Translations under genes and position numbers: made by a program
The notes under the pieces: generated by a model
The model's input: the letters and a program-made list of their open reading frames with translations, nothing else
What the model was told of the DNA's origin: nothing
Database searches by the model: none
Source: Albidovulum sp. bin36
GTDB taxonomy: Bacteria; Pseudomonadota; Alphaproteobacteria; Rhodobacterales; Rhodobacteraceae
Length of the DNA: 64,000 bases
Assembly (NCBI GenBank): GCA_002238565.1
Contig: MPMP01000013.1
Span: forward strand, 1 to 64,000
Direction: 5' to 3'
In this document: positions 8,690 through 17,217 of the stretch, piece by piece
Layout: every line of letters starts with the position of its first letter
Numbering within the stretch: position 1 is the first letter of the stretch

Positions 8690-9883
8690 ATGAATCGAAA
8701 ATTTAGTTCAGATGCCAGCGACCGGGAAATCGCCGACGCGCGCGATTTGGAAGATGGCTTTCTCCTCTGGAAAGAAAGATTCAAAAGTAGCCCGGCATCA
8801 GCCGGAATTCCCGAAGATCTACTGGATGCGACAATATCGCGGGCAAGCCTAGAACCGCAGGTTATTAAGCGCCTGAACAATCAATCGGAGTTTACGTCCT
8901 CCATTTGGAACTATCTAGATTCGGCCGTTTCGCCTAAGCGCATTGCCGCGGGCAAAGATGCCCTAGCCGCCCATCGGGAGGACTTGAAAAAAATTGAGCG
9001 TCGTTTCGGCGTCGAAGGATCCATTCTTGTTGCAATTTGGGGAATCGAGTCCGATTTCGGCGCCTGCTTGGGCGACATGCCTGTGGTCAACTCGCTGGCG
9101 ACTCTTGCGTTCTATTCGAACCGGAAGGCTTTTTTCGAGGCTGAGCTCGCGGATGCGCTTGGAATCCTCGCGAAAAATAGCGAGTTCGAAGCTGATTGGC
9201 TCGGTTCATGGGCCGGGGCTTTCGGCCACACGCAATTCATGCCTTCGAGTTTTTTGCGCTTCGCTGTCAGTCTCGACGGAGGCGAGGCAAGTATTTGCGG
9301 CAAGAGCCCGGTAGACGCCCTCGCTTCTACCGCGAACTATCTAAAGGCTTACGGCTGGCTGCCCGGCCAGCCCTGGGGCGTGGAGATTACGTTGCCGCCG
9401 AGCTTCGACTACCTTCTTGCAGACGGGCGAATCGAAAAATCCTCCGAAGCCTGGAATCGATTGGGAATTCGCCGAACCGATAATTCGCCTTTGCCTGACT
9501 TTGGAAATTCGTCGATTGTGCTGCCGGCCGGCAGCCAGGGTCCGGGATTCGCAGCTTTTTCCAATTTTCGGGTAATTGGCGCCTATAATCGCTCGCTAGC
9601 CTATATGATCGCCGTCGGCCACCTGGCCGATAGAGTCAAAGGCGAACCGCCTTTTGCGCGAGAATGGCCAAGGCTCGAGCCGCCGCTTTCCTCTAGCTTG
9701 GTTCGAGAAATGCAGTCGCGGCTTACCTCGCTGGGATTTGATACCAAGAGCGCCGATGGCATTGCCGGTCCCAATACGATGGCAAGCATCCGAATGTTCC
9801 AGGCTCGCGAAAATTTAGTTCCCGACGGCTTTGCGACGCTTGGCCTGCTCGAAAGGCTGCGTTGCGCTTCTACATCATTGTAG
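8690..9883 (+). CDS. MltB-type lytic murein transglycosylase with peptidoglycan-binding domain
   Basis: 397 residues. It cleaves the glycan strand of murein, leaving 1,6-anhydromuramyl ends. The SLT_2/MltB domain spans about 20-315. The catalytic Glu120 is in VAIWGIESDFG, and GAFGHTQFMPSSFLRFA and ALASTANYLKAYGW are signature stretches. A PG_binding_1 domain follows at about 335-392 (MQSRLTSLGFDTKSADGIAG). No signal peptide is visible at the annotated ATG, although the enzyme must act in the periplasm. The true start may therefore be upstream of 8690, or export is unconventional; the sequence upstream has no better start in frame that I can see. Confidence 0.9.
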   Translation: MNRKFSSDASDREIADARDLEDGFLLWKERFKSSPASAGIPEDLLDATISRASLEPQVIKRLNNQSEFTSSIWNYLDSAVSPKRIAAGKDALAAHREDLKKIERRFGVEGSILVAIWGIESDFGACLGDMPVVNSLATLAFYSNRKAFFEAELADALGILAKNSEFEADWLGSWAGAFGHTQFMPSSFLRFAVSLDGGEASICGKSPVDALASTANYLKAYGWLPGQPWGVEITLPPSFDYLLADGRIEKSSEAWNRLGIRRTDNSPLPDFGNSSIVLPAGSQGPGFAAFSNFRVIGAYNRSLAYMIAVGHLADRVKGEPPFAREWPRLEPPLSSSLVREMQSRLTSLGFDTKSADGIAGPNTMASIRMFQARENLVPDGFATLGLLERLRCASTSL

Positions 9884-9956
9884 CCGACATCCACTGAAAC
9901 AAGCCTAGACTTTTTCCGAACGGCGCCCTATTTTGAACAAAAAGGGAACGTTGGCG

Positions 9957-11603
9957 ATGATACAAAGGCGAATACTATCGATCTGGTTTCCAAGGCTTGC
10001 CGCGGAACGAGCATTGAGATGCCAGCGGGGAACAATTTTCTCGCCTTTTGCAATCGCCGCTGAAAAAAGGGGCAAGCAGATACTGGCTTCTCTATCCGAA
10101 GCCGCTGAAAGGGAAGGGCTGCGTCCCGGCCAGCCGCTCCGAGACGCGCAAGCGATTTGCCCGGGATTGGTTACGCGGCCCGCCGACCCGTCCGGCGACG
10201 CGGCGTTTCTATCATGCCTGCGCCGCTGGGCGGAACGATATTCGCCTTGGATTGCAGAGGAAGCTCCCGACGGATTGCTCGTCAACATTACCGGGTGCGC
10301 GCATTTATTCGGCGGCGAAAAAACCCTTTTGCGTCAAGCGGAGAGCGATTTCTCGGAAATGGGAGTGACCGCGCGAGGCGCGATCGCCGATACGGTCGGC
10401 GCGGCCTGGGCCCTGTCCAGGTTCGCCGGGATGGCGGGGCAGCCGCTGCATTGCGGCGACGCCATTGAACAGGAAGCTCGAGCCACGAGATCGCGAGCGG
10501 CGAAAAAACAATGGGACCGGAAACCCGGTATAAAACCGGCGCATGCGTCCACTACGAGCCCGATCGCCCCTCCGGGGAAAAGCCGCGAAGTGATAGGCCC
10601 TCTTCCCTTGTCCGCATTGCGCCTGCCCGACGAGATTTCCATCCAATTGGCGCGGCTGGGGCTTCGAACCGTTGACAATTTAATCGAATTGCCTAGGGCA
10701 TCGCTTGCGCGGCGGTTCGGCCAGGATGTCGCCCGCCGCCTCGATCAGGCGCTGGGAATCCAGCCCGAGCCGGTTTCTCCGGCACGTCCCGAGAAGCCTT
10801 TCGCGGTGCGCCTGACGCTTCCCGAGCCGATCGGGCTTGGCAAAGATATTTTGGCGAGCATCGATCGGCTTCTTCCGCCGCTCTGCCAGAAATTGCGCAA
10901 GGCGGAACGCGGCGCCCGCAAAATCAAGCTGGAATTGCGTCGAGTCGACAACGGCAACTCGACCGCGGAGGTCGGCTTCGCCCGGGCCGTCGACAGCGAA
11001 GAAACCATCCGGGCGCTGCTGGCGCTAAAAATCGCGGACCTCGATGTCGGCTTCGGCGTAGACATGGCAAGGCTTTCCGCCCCGGCTACGGAACCGGTTC
11101 AGACTATTAAACACAAAGGGCATCTCGATGTCGCCGCCGAGGTAAGCTCCGATATTGCCGCAGGCACTGAAATCAAGGACTTAATCGCAAGAATCGGCGC
11201 GCGAACGGGGCTGGAGGCGATAACCCGCCGCCATTCCGCCAACAGCAATATCCCCGAAAAAACATCGGCCGTCATGGCAGCCGCATGGTCCGAGCCGGAA
11301 ACTGAATGGAAGCCCCCGACCAACATGCGCCCCGCGTTTCTTTTCCCGCCGGAGCCGGTCGCGGCCCCCGACCGCGCCGCTCCGCCGAAGCGGTTTCGCT
11401 GGAGGCGCCGCGATTTCGTGAGCGGCAACGCAACCGGACCCGAGCGCATCGCGCCGGAATGGTGGCTCGACGATCCTAGCTGGCGCAGCGGCACGCGCGA
11501 CTATTGGCGGATAGAGACAACAGGCGGGGAAAGGCTTTGGCTTTTTTACGCATACGGAGGCCTGAATTCTTCCGGGTGGTTTTGCCAAGGGGATTTCGGC
11601 TAG
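9957..11603 (+). CDS. imuB: ImuB-type Y-family polymerase-like protein
   Basis: 548 residues from ATG 9957, with AAGGGA about 9 bases upstream; a TTG at 9933 lies ahead of that site. ImuB acts with ImuA and DnaE2 in SOS mutagenesis, linking DnaE2 to the sliding clamp. Visible features are the Y-family start RRILSIWFPRLAAERAL and YSPWIAEEAPDGLLVNITG, where the acidic catalytic pair of true polymerases is absent, as in ImuB. A little-finger region and the C-terminal RDYWRIETTGGERLWLFY follow. Neither imuA nor dnaE2 adjoins it, which is unusual: the cassette is normally imuA-imuB-dnaE2. Expressed alone or after the transglycosylase gene 73 bases upstream. Confidence 0.85.
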   Translation: MIQRRILSIWFPRLAAERALRCQRGTIFSPFAIAAEKRGKQILASLSEAAEREGLRPGQPLRDAQAICPGLVTRPADPSGDAAFLSCLRRWAERYSPWIAEEAPDGLLVNITGCAHLFGGEKTLLRQAESDFSEMGVTARGAIADTVGAAWALSRFAGMAGQPLHCGDAIEQEARATRSRAAKKQWDRKPGIKPAHASTTSPIAPPGKSREVIGPLPLSALRLPDEISIQLARLGLRTVDNLIELPRASLARRFGQDVARRLDQALGIQPEPVSPARPEKPFAVRLTLPEPIGLGKDILASIDRLLPPLCQKLRKAERGARKIKLELRRVDNGNSTAEVGFARAVDSEETIRALLALKIADLDVGFGVDMARLSAPATEPVQTIKHKGHLDVAAEVSSDIAAGTEIKDLIARIGARTGLEAITRRHSANSNIPEKTSAVMAAAWSEPETEWKPPTNMRPAFLFPPEPVAAPDRAAPPKRFRWRRRDFVSGNATGPERIAPEWWLDDPSWRSGTRDYWRIETTGGERLWLFYAYGGLNSSGWFCQGDFG

Positions 11604-11611
11604 AGCAACGG

Positions 11612-12457
11612 CTAGCGAATATCGAAAGGCCGATTCTCCGTCCAATCGAATGAGCCTTGATCGCGTTCTTCCACGGCGCGCTTCCAGCCCGCCTTTTCAG
11701 CGCGATTCTTGAAATTGACGCCTTCCGGCGAGTGCCGAGCTATCCCGTCAAGCAAAATCGCCAGATTCTGGGAGCCGCCAAGCCCCATCGACTCGACCGC
11801 CTGATTGACAACCATCTTATGCATCGCAAGCTGGTTCGACGGGACTGAAGAAATGCGTTCCGCAAGGGATTCGACTTCCCGATCAAGATCTTCATCCGGC
11901 ACCGATTTGAGAACAAGCCCCATTCGCTCGGCTTCCCTGCCGTCGATCACGTCGCCAGTGAACAGCATCCGCTTCGCCTTCTCCATTCCGATTCGGTACA
12001 CCCACATCGCCGTGGACGGGCATCCCCAAACCCGAGCCGGCATGTAGCCGATGCGCGCGCTGTCGGCCATAACGACCAAATCCGCGCACAAGGCGATGTC
12101 CGAGCCGCCGGCCACCGCGTGGCCGTGAACTTTGCAAACCACGGGCTTGCTCGATTTCCACAGCGACATGAAATGCCCGGTGAAACGCGACATCAGGTCG
12201 AAATCGCGCATGGCGTCCCAGGGCATGTCCTGAAAGCCATCGCCTTTTTCAGCAAATCGCGCCAAATCGTAGCCGGCGCAGAAGGACTTTCCGTTTCCGG
12301 AAAGTATCAATACGCGTATATCGCGGTCGGCGCACGCCCGCTCAACCGCAATCGAAATGGATTCGGCCAATTCTTCGTCGATTGCATTCAAGACTTCCGG
12401 TCGATTGAGCGCTATGCGAGCAATTCGGCCCGTCTTTTTGTATTCTACCTTCGGCAT
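11612..12457 (-). CDS. Crotonase/enoyl-CoA hydratase family protein
   Basis: 281 residues from the ATG at 12457, preceded by AAGAAAG; the frame stays open upstream, but the protein start MPKVEYKKTGRIARIALNRP is typical of the family. Crotonase-fold features are RIALNRPEVLNAIDEELAES, the oxyanion-hole stretch GNGKSFCAGYDLA and HGHAVAGGSDIALCADLVV. The two glutamates used by classical hydratases are not present: one position is Asp in GGSDIA and the other is Arg in MPARVWG. Water addition is therefore unlikely, and an isomerase, hydrolase or dehalogenase activity is possible. It lies 124 bases downstream of rsmD on the same strand. Confidence 0.82.
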   Translation of the reverse strand: MPKVEYKKTGRIARIALNRPEVLNAIDEELAESISIAVERACADRDIRVLILSGNGKSFCAGYDLARFAEKGDGFQDMPWDAMRDFDLMSRFTGHFMSLWKSSKPVVCKVHGHAVAGGSDIALCADLVVMADSARIGYMPARVWGCPSTAMWVYRIGMEKAKRMLFTGDVIDGREAERMGLVLKSVPDEDLDREVESLAERISSVPSNQLAMHKMVVNQAVESMGLGGSQNLAILLDGIARHSPEGVNFKNRAEKAGWKRAVEERDQGSFDWTENRPFDIR

Positions 12458-12581
12458 GATCGAACGCTTTCTTTTCCCAAGCGGGTTCTGGAAGCCCGCC
12501 GAACCGGCATGCGACGATGCGATGCGGCAATCGCGCGGGCGAGATGGAAATCCGATAGCTAAATTCGTTCGACGCATCCAG

Positions 12582-13154
12582 TCACAGGGACATTCCCGGC
12601 ATTCTTCGATACAGCGTCACTGTCGTTTCGCCATGTTTTCTGGATTCAATCGCTTCCATTATTCCGCTCAGGTCGGGCGCGGCGCTTTCCTCGATCACCG
12701 CGACGGCTTCGCTTGAAACCCATCCCTGCGCCAGCGCGGACTCTATGGACTGCGATCCAAATCCCTTGCCGTACGGCGGATCAAGAAAGATCAGGTCGAA
12801 AGGGTCGCTCCGATTTCTACCCAGTCGGCGCGCATCCCGTTTTAGTAGAACGGCATTTCCAATCGAGCCCGTTAGTTCGATATTGCGGCGAATCAACTGG
12901 CAAGCGGAACTTTCTATTTCTACAAATGTCACGTGAGCGGCTCCTCGCGACAATGCTTCGACCCCAAGCGCGCCGGTACCCGCAAACAAATCGAGAATCC
13001 TCGCCCCTTCGACCAGATTGCCGTTTCTCCCGTTAACGAGCATGTTGAAAATGCTTCCGCGAACCTTTGACGAAGTCGGACGCAGCGACGACTGCCCAAT
13101 CGCGCCCACCCTGGCCAGATTGCGTCCCTTGAATTTTCCTCCGATGACTTTCAT
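12582..13154 (-). CDS. rsmD: 16S rRNA (guanine(966)-N(2))-methyltransferase RsmD
   Basis: 190 residues, the usual RsmD length. It methylates G966 of 16S rRNA in the 30S subunit using AdoMet. The start MKVIGGKFKGRNLA and the RPTSSKVRGSIFNML stretch are family hallmarks. The AdoMet site is ILDLFAGTGALGVEALSRGA (about 53-72) and the catalytic motif is Asp125-Pro-Pro-Tyr128 in LDPPYGKG. It starts 26 bases after the ferredoxin reductase stop on the same strand, so the two may be cotranscribed. Confidence 0.92.
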   Translation of the reverse strand: MKVIGGKFKGRNLARVGAIGQSSLRPTSSKVRGSIFNMLVNGRNGNLVEGARILDLFAGTGALGVEALSRGAAHVTFVEIESSACQLIRRNIELTGSIGNAVLLKRDARRLGRNRSDPFDLIFLDPPYGKGFGSQSIESALAQGWVSSEAVAVIEESAAPDLSGIMEAIESRKHGETTVTLYRRMPGMSL

Positions 13155-13180
13155 CGCTGGATTCGGCGGCGCGGTCCGAA

Positions 13181-14398
13181 TTAACGCCTCAAAAGCGTTT
13201 TCAAATTCGAATTTACGTCCGAAATCGTATCCTTATCGGCCGTTCCGCCGATTTCCAGCAAACGCTTTCCTACCATATATGCGCGGGAATCATTTACAGC
13301 GTCGACGGCTAGCAGTTGGTCGCCATTGAAATACCAGTGGCTGAAGCTGCTTGCGCTTGCTCCGGCTCTTGAAATCACGTTGTCGTAGCCGGATCCAATT
13401 CCGGCAATCTGCAATTTCGCATCATACTGGTCCGACCAGAACCATGGAGTGGGATCGTAGGGTTTTTCGGCGCCAGCCAAATTCACAGCCACCGTTTCGG
13501 CCTGTTCGATCGCGTTCTGGACGCTTTCGAGCCTTATCCTTTTTCCTTTCCAAGGGAATGATGCGCAATCGCCCGAGGCCCAGATTCCTTCAGCCGAGGC
13601 TTGCCCTAGAGAATTGGTCACAATTCCGTTTTCAATTGCAAGCCCCGCCGATTCGGCCAATTCGTCTCTAGGCTCGATTCCGATTCCGACGACGACGATG
13701 TCCACGGGCAGCGACGAGCCGTCGGAAAGATAGGCTTCCGAAACCCGGTCGGCTCCCTCGAGCTTTTCCAGACCGACGCCTTCCTTGACATCCACGCCGT
13801 GAGCAAGATGAAGCTCCCGCATTCGACGCGATGTTTCCGGGGCGGCAACGCGCTGCAGTATACGTTCAGCCATTTCAACAACTGTGACTTGCAGCCCTCT
13901 GGATCTCGCCGACGATGCGACCTCCAAGCCGATATATCCGCCTCCGATAACAAGGAGATGCCGCCCTTCGGACAATTCCTTGGATATCGCATCGGCATCT
14001 TCGATGTTCCGAAGTACGAATACGCCTTTCAATGTTCCGCCGATTCTCTCGGGCAGCCTCCTAGGAGTCGAACCCGTTGTCAGAACCAAGTCCTTGTATT
14101 CGAACTGCGATTCGGACAGCGTCAGGATTCTTCGCTCCGAATCAATCGACATGCATTTTTGACCGGTGCGAAGTTCAATCCGGTTTTCTTGAAAAAAAGC
14201 ATTCGGCCTAAGAAAAAGGCGTTCGAGGTCGAATTCGCCTACCAAATATTTTTTGGACAGCGGCGGGCGCTGGTACGGAACTGCTTCTTCCTCGCCAAAA
14301 AGCGAAACTCGTCCGTCAAAGCCTTCGCGTCGCAATTTGGCGGCGAGCGACAGGCCGGCTTGCCCGGCGCCGACGATAGCGACATCTGTACGGTCCAT
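13181..14398 (-). CDS. FAD-dependent ferredoxin/rubredoxin reductase
   Basis: 405 residues. The protein transfers electrons from NAD(P)H through FAD to a small iron-sulfur protein, usually for an oxygenase. The FAD dinucleotide site is VAIVGAGQAGLSLAAKLR at the N-terminus and PYQRPPLSKKYL follows, both characteristic of putidaredoxin and rubredoxin reductases. The NAD(P)H site is HLLVIGGGYIGLEVASSAR (about 150), the second FAD motif is GIWASGDCA, and a reductase C-terminal domain follows from about 325. No ferredoxin or oxygenase gene adjoins, so its partner is unknown. It is divergent from the peroxiredoxin gene, with 92 bases between them. Confidence 0.87.
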   Translation of the reverse strand: MDRTDVAIVGAGQAGLSLAAKLRREGFDGRVSLFGEEEAVPYQRPPLSKKYLVGEFDLERLFLRPNAFFQENRIELRTGQKCMSIDSERRILTLSESQFEYKDLVLTTGSTPRRLPERIGGTLKGVFVLRNIEDADAISKELSEGRHLLVIGGGYIGLEVASSARSRGLQVTVVEMAERILQRVAAPETSRRMRELHLAHGVDVKEGVGLEKLEGADRVSEAYLSDGSSLPVDIVVVGIGIEPRDELAESAGLAIENGIVTNSLGQASAEGIWASGDCASFPWKGKRIRLESVQNAIEQAETVAVNLAGAEKPYDPTPWFWSDQYDAKLQIAGIGSGYDNVISRAGASASSFSHWYFNGDQLLAVDAVNDSRAYMVGKRLLEIGGTADKDTISDVNSNLKTLLRR

Positions 14399-14490
14399 TT
14401 GGCCTCCAATAGGAATCCGCTAGCATATTCTTTCGATACCAACTATATACGGAATGGCTTTTAGAGCAACGACGCTACGAGGAGACGGCA

Positions 14491-14979
14491 ATGGCGATTT
14501 CGGTCGGAGAAAAAATTCCATCTTGCAACTTGCTTAAGCTTGGGAACGACGGCCCGGAAAGCGTGTCGCTTGACGAAATAACCACCGGGCGCAAAGTTGT
14601 CATTTTCGCGGTTCCCGGCGCCTACACTCCGACTTGCACGCAGGCTCACCTTCCCAGCTTTGTTCGAACCAAGGACGCGCTGGCGGCAAAAGGAGTTCAG
14701 GAGATTGTATGCGTCGCGGTGAACGACCCGTTTGTCGTTCATTCGTGGGGCGAGGCGACGAATGCGATTGAATCGGGAATAACGATGCTTGCCGATCCCG
14801 ATGCAAGTTTCACCAAGGCGATCGGAATGGAATTTAGCGCGCCTCCCGCCGGCCTATTTGACAGATCGTCCCGCTATTCCATGCTAGTAGACAACCAAAT
14901 CGTCAGCATCCTAAATGTAGAGGATTCGCCGGGCGTTTGCGAAACCTCCGCCGGCGAAGCGCTGCTTAGCCAAATGTGA
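14491..14979 (+). CDS. Peroxiredoxin (Prx5/AhpE-like)
   Basis: 162 residues with AGGAG before the ATG. It reduces hydrogen peroxide and organic peroxides in the cytoplasm. The peroxidatic Cys49 is in VPGAYTPTCT, with the PxxxTxxC pattern and the preceding VVIFAVPGAYTP strand typical of the Prx5 group. NDPFVVHSWGEA and PDASFTKAIGMEF are further family stretches. A second cysteine lies in SPGVCETS near the C-terminus and may serve as resolving residue. Reductant is probably glutaredoxin or thioredoxin; not shown here. Confidence 0.9.
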   Translation: MAISVGEKIPSCNLLKLGNDGPESVSLDEITTGRKVVIFAVPGAYTPTCTQAHLPSFVRTKDALAAKGVQEIVCVAVNDPFVVHSWGEATNAIESGITMLADPDASFTKAIGMEFSAPPAGLFDRSSRYSMLVDNQIVSILNVEDSPGVCETSAGEALLSQM

Positions 14980-15628
14980 TTCTTGATTGCTTTGCAAATT
15001 TCGTCCGGCCGCTAAATTTGCATCGGCCGACAAGCTATCGATTATCCGGATTCGCCTCGCCCGCCGCCGTTATCGATTCGGCGGCCGCAGCCCAATCCGA
15101 ATTGCCGCCGCAAATCACTTGTGAAAATGATAGCGATATCCGGTTTGGAATGGCTGCCGCAAGGAATGGCTTTTCCGAATTCCGAGCCCGGCGACCAAGC
15201 ATTCGATCGCCCGGCTGCATCGCCGACTCAATTCATAAGGCATCGAATTTTCGGCAATACTGCGAGAAGCGAAAGATAAGTCGGCAATTTTCGCATGACG
15301 CGGGCTATTGCCTCTCCGATTATAATTTCGGCGCCGGACGCCGGTGCTTTTTTCAAAATTCCGTTTCAAGAATCTCCGGGCATCCGCGCTTTTCCGCAGG
15401 CAAAGGGCCGCCCGTCTCGGGCCATTCGAGGTTTCAACAGTCGAGAGGAAGAATGTTCGCGGCGACAACAACTTCAGAGTCCGAAAAATTTCAAACAAGG
15501 CCAAAAAAAGTTCGTAATTGGCAAATGTCGAGTTTTGGCGAACGGCGTTCCAATGTTTTTGCGCCCTCGCAGCGCTCGAATCCGGTCGATTCCGCCGGAG
15601 CCACCCTCAAGTACAGATAGGCAATGCT
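14980..15628. other. Long spacer, no gene recognised
   Basis: About 650 bases with open frames on both strands but no ribosome-binding site, homologous feature or terminator that stands out. A 214-codon plus-strand frame here has an irregular Ser/Arg/Phe-rich composition unlike a protein and is not accepted. Confidence 0.5.
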
Positions 15629-16843
15629 ATGCAAACGCAAAAAATTGAATTTCCAGGTCATTCGGGAGAATCTCTCGCCGCGCGCCTGGACAAGCCGCCC
15701 GGCTCGGTCGATGCCGTCGCGATATTCGCGCACTGCTTTTCGTGCTCGAAAGACATTTCCGTAGCTCGGCATATTTCAAAGCAGCTAGCCGACCTCGGCG
15801 TTGCCGTGCTGCGATTCGACTTTACGGGACTAGGCCATTCGCAAGGAGAGTTTTCGAATACAAACTTTTCGTCGAACATAGAAGATTTGCTGCATGCCGC
15901 GAATCATTTGCAAGACCGCGGAATGCCGCCTTCGATTCTTATCGGCCATTCGCTCGGAGGCGCAGCCGTTCTCATGGCCGCCGGTCGGATTCCCTCGGTT
16001 CAAGCGGTCGTGACGATCAACGCCCCCGCCGACCCCAATCACGTTTTGCATAATTTTGAGGCGCAGCTCACTGAAATCGAATCCAAGGATAAAGCCGAGG
16101 TGCAGTTGGCCGGAAGGCCCTTCACTATTAAAGGCCAATTCGTTCGCGACATACGAAATATTCGATTGACGCCCGCGGTCGCCAAGCTGGGAAAGGCGCT
16201 GCTGGTTATGCACGCCCCCCTCGATTCGACTGTAGGAATTGAAAACGCTGCGGAAATCTTCGCTGCGGCCAAGCATCCGAAGTCATTCATTTCCCTGGAC
16301 AAGGCTGACCATCTCATTACAAATCCGGAGGATGCTCAGTATGCCGCTGCAGTCGTCGCGTCCTGGGTCGATAAATTCATTCCGAAAGCCGAGAAAGAAC
16401 CAGAGCCGGTTCCAGACGGTACCGTTCGCGTTATCGAATCCGACGCCGCCGGCTTCCGGCAAAGCATCACGACTTCGAGCGGGCTGGAAATCATTGCGGA
16501 CGAGCCGGCTTCGTTCGGCGGCACAGGCGAAGGACCCACGCCCTACGAACTGCTTTCGTCCGGTCTGGGCGCCTGCACGGCCATGACTATCCGTTCATAC
16601 GCGAGAAGAAAAAACTGGCCGCTAGACCACGTATCCGTCGATATTGTACACGAAAGAATTCATGCCGACGATTGCAGCGATTGCGAAAGCGCAGCCTCGA
16701 AAATCGACGTTTTTCGCCGGATTGTCAGGCTGCGGGGCGAACTGCTCGACGAGCAGCGCGAGAGGCTGCTTCAAATCGCCGAAATGTGCCCGGTGCATAG
16801 GACGCTCGGCAAAATGTCAAAGATTGAAACGGTATTGGAGTAG
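15629..16843 (+). CDS. Bifunctional alpha/beta hydrolase / OsmC-family protein
   Basis: 404 residues from ATG 15629; the frame is open upstream, but MQTQKIEFPGHSGESLAARL is the normal start of this fusion. N-terminal alpha/beta-hydrolase (about 1-260): nucleophile Ser108 in GHSLGGAAV and catalytic His probably in DKADHLI. C-terminal OsmC/Ohr-like domain (about 268-404): Cys316 in GLGACTAMT and Cys387 in EMCPVHRTL, the thiol pair that reduces organic hydroperoxides. The fusion is common in proteobacteria; substrate of the hydrolase half is unknown. It stands alone. Confidence 0.9.
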   Translation: MQTQKIEFPGHSGESLAARLDKPPGSVDAVAIFAHCFSCSKDISVARHISKQLADLGVAVLRFDFTGLGHSQGEFSNTNFSSNIEDLLHAANHLQDRGMPPSILIGHSLGGAAVLMAAGRIPSVQAVVTINAPADPNHVLHNFEAQLTEIESKDKAEVQLAGRPFTIKGQFVRDIRNIRLTPAVAKLGKALLVMHAPLDSTVGIENAAEIFAAAKHPKSFISLDKADHLITNPEDAQYAAAVVASWVDKFIPKAEKEPEPVPDGTVRVIESDAAGFRQSITTSSGLEIIADEPASFGGTGEGPTPYELLSSGLGACTAMTIRSYARRKNWPLDHVSVDIVHERIHADDCSDCESAASKIDVFRRIVRLRGELLDEQRERLLQIAEMCPVHRTLGKMSKIETVLE

Positions 16844-16911
16844 GCGCCGTGCCTTCCTAGAATTTCGACCGGGGGACTCGCCGCCGAAATTGCCGAATTT
16901 CCGAGACGCGG

Positions 16912-17217
16912 CTATTTTCCCGGCCCGGCTAGCGCATCCATTTTTTTGGCCATTCTCAGATCAAGGTCGGTCAATCCTCCAGCGCTATGGGTTGTCAGAG
17001 CCACCTCGACTTTACCGTAGACATTGAGCCATTCGGGATGGTGATTTATTTTTTCGGCAAAAAGCGCGACCCGGGTCATCCAGCCGAAAGCTTCGGAAAA
17101 ACTACGGAACCCGAATATTTTTCGAATGGCGTCCCGGTCGTCTACGACCTCCCAGCCCGAATCGCGGAGCGGGCCAAGCAATTCGTTTCGGCTATCTTGA
17201 TCAAGTTTTTCAATCAT
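16912..17217 (-). CDS. phhB: 4a-hydroxytetrahydrobiopterin dehydratase (pterin carbinolamine dehydratase)
   Basis: 101 residues from ATG 17217 (MIEKLDQDSRNELLGPLRDS). It dehydrates 4a-hydroxytetrahydropterin, recycling the cofactor of phenylalanine hydroxylase. The active-site signature is KINHHPEWLNVYGKVEV, with TTHSAGGLTDLDLRMAKKMD following. The start overlaps the end of the acyltransferase gene by 8 bases, implying translational coupling. No phenylalanine hydroxylase gene is adjacent, so an alternative role cannot be excluded. Confidence 0.9.
   Translation of the reverse strand: MIEKLDQDSRNELLGPLRDSGWEVVDDRDAIRKIFGFRSFSEAFGWMTRVALFAEKINHHPEWLNVYGKVEVALTTHSAGGLTDLDLRMAKKMDALAGPGK

Noticed and set aside
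14976-15620. 214-codon plus-strand frame after the peroxiredoxin gene
   Set aside because: No ribosome-binding site, irregular composition, no recognisable domain; overlaps the peroxiredoxin stop.
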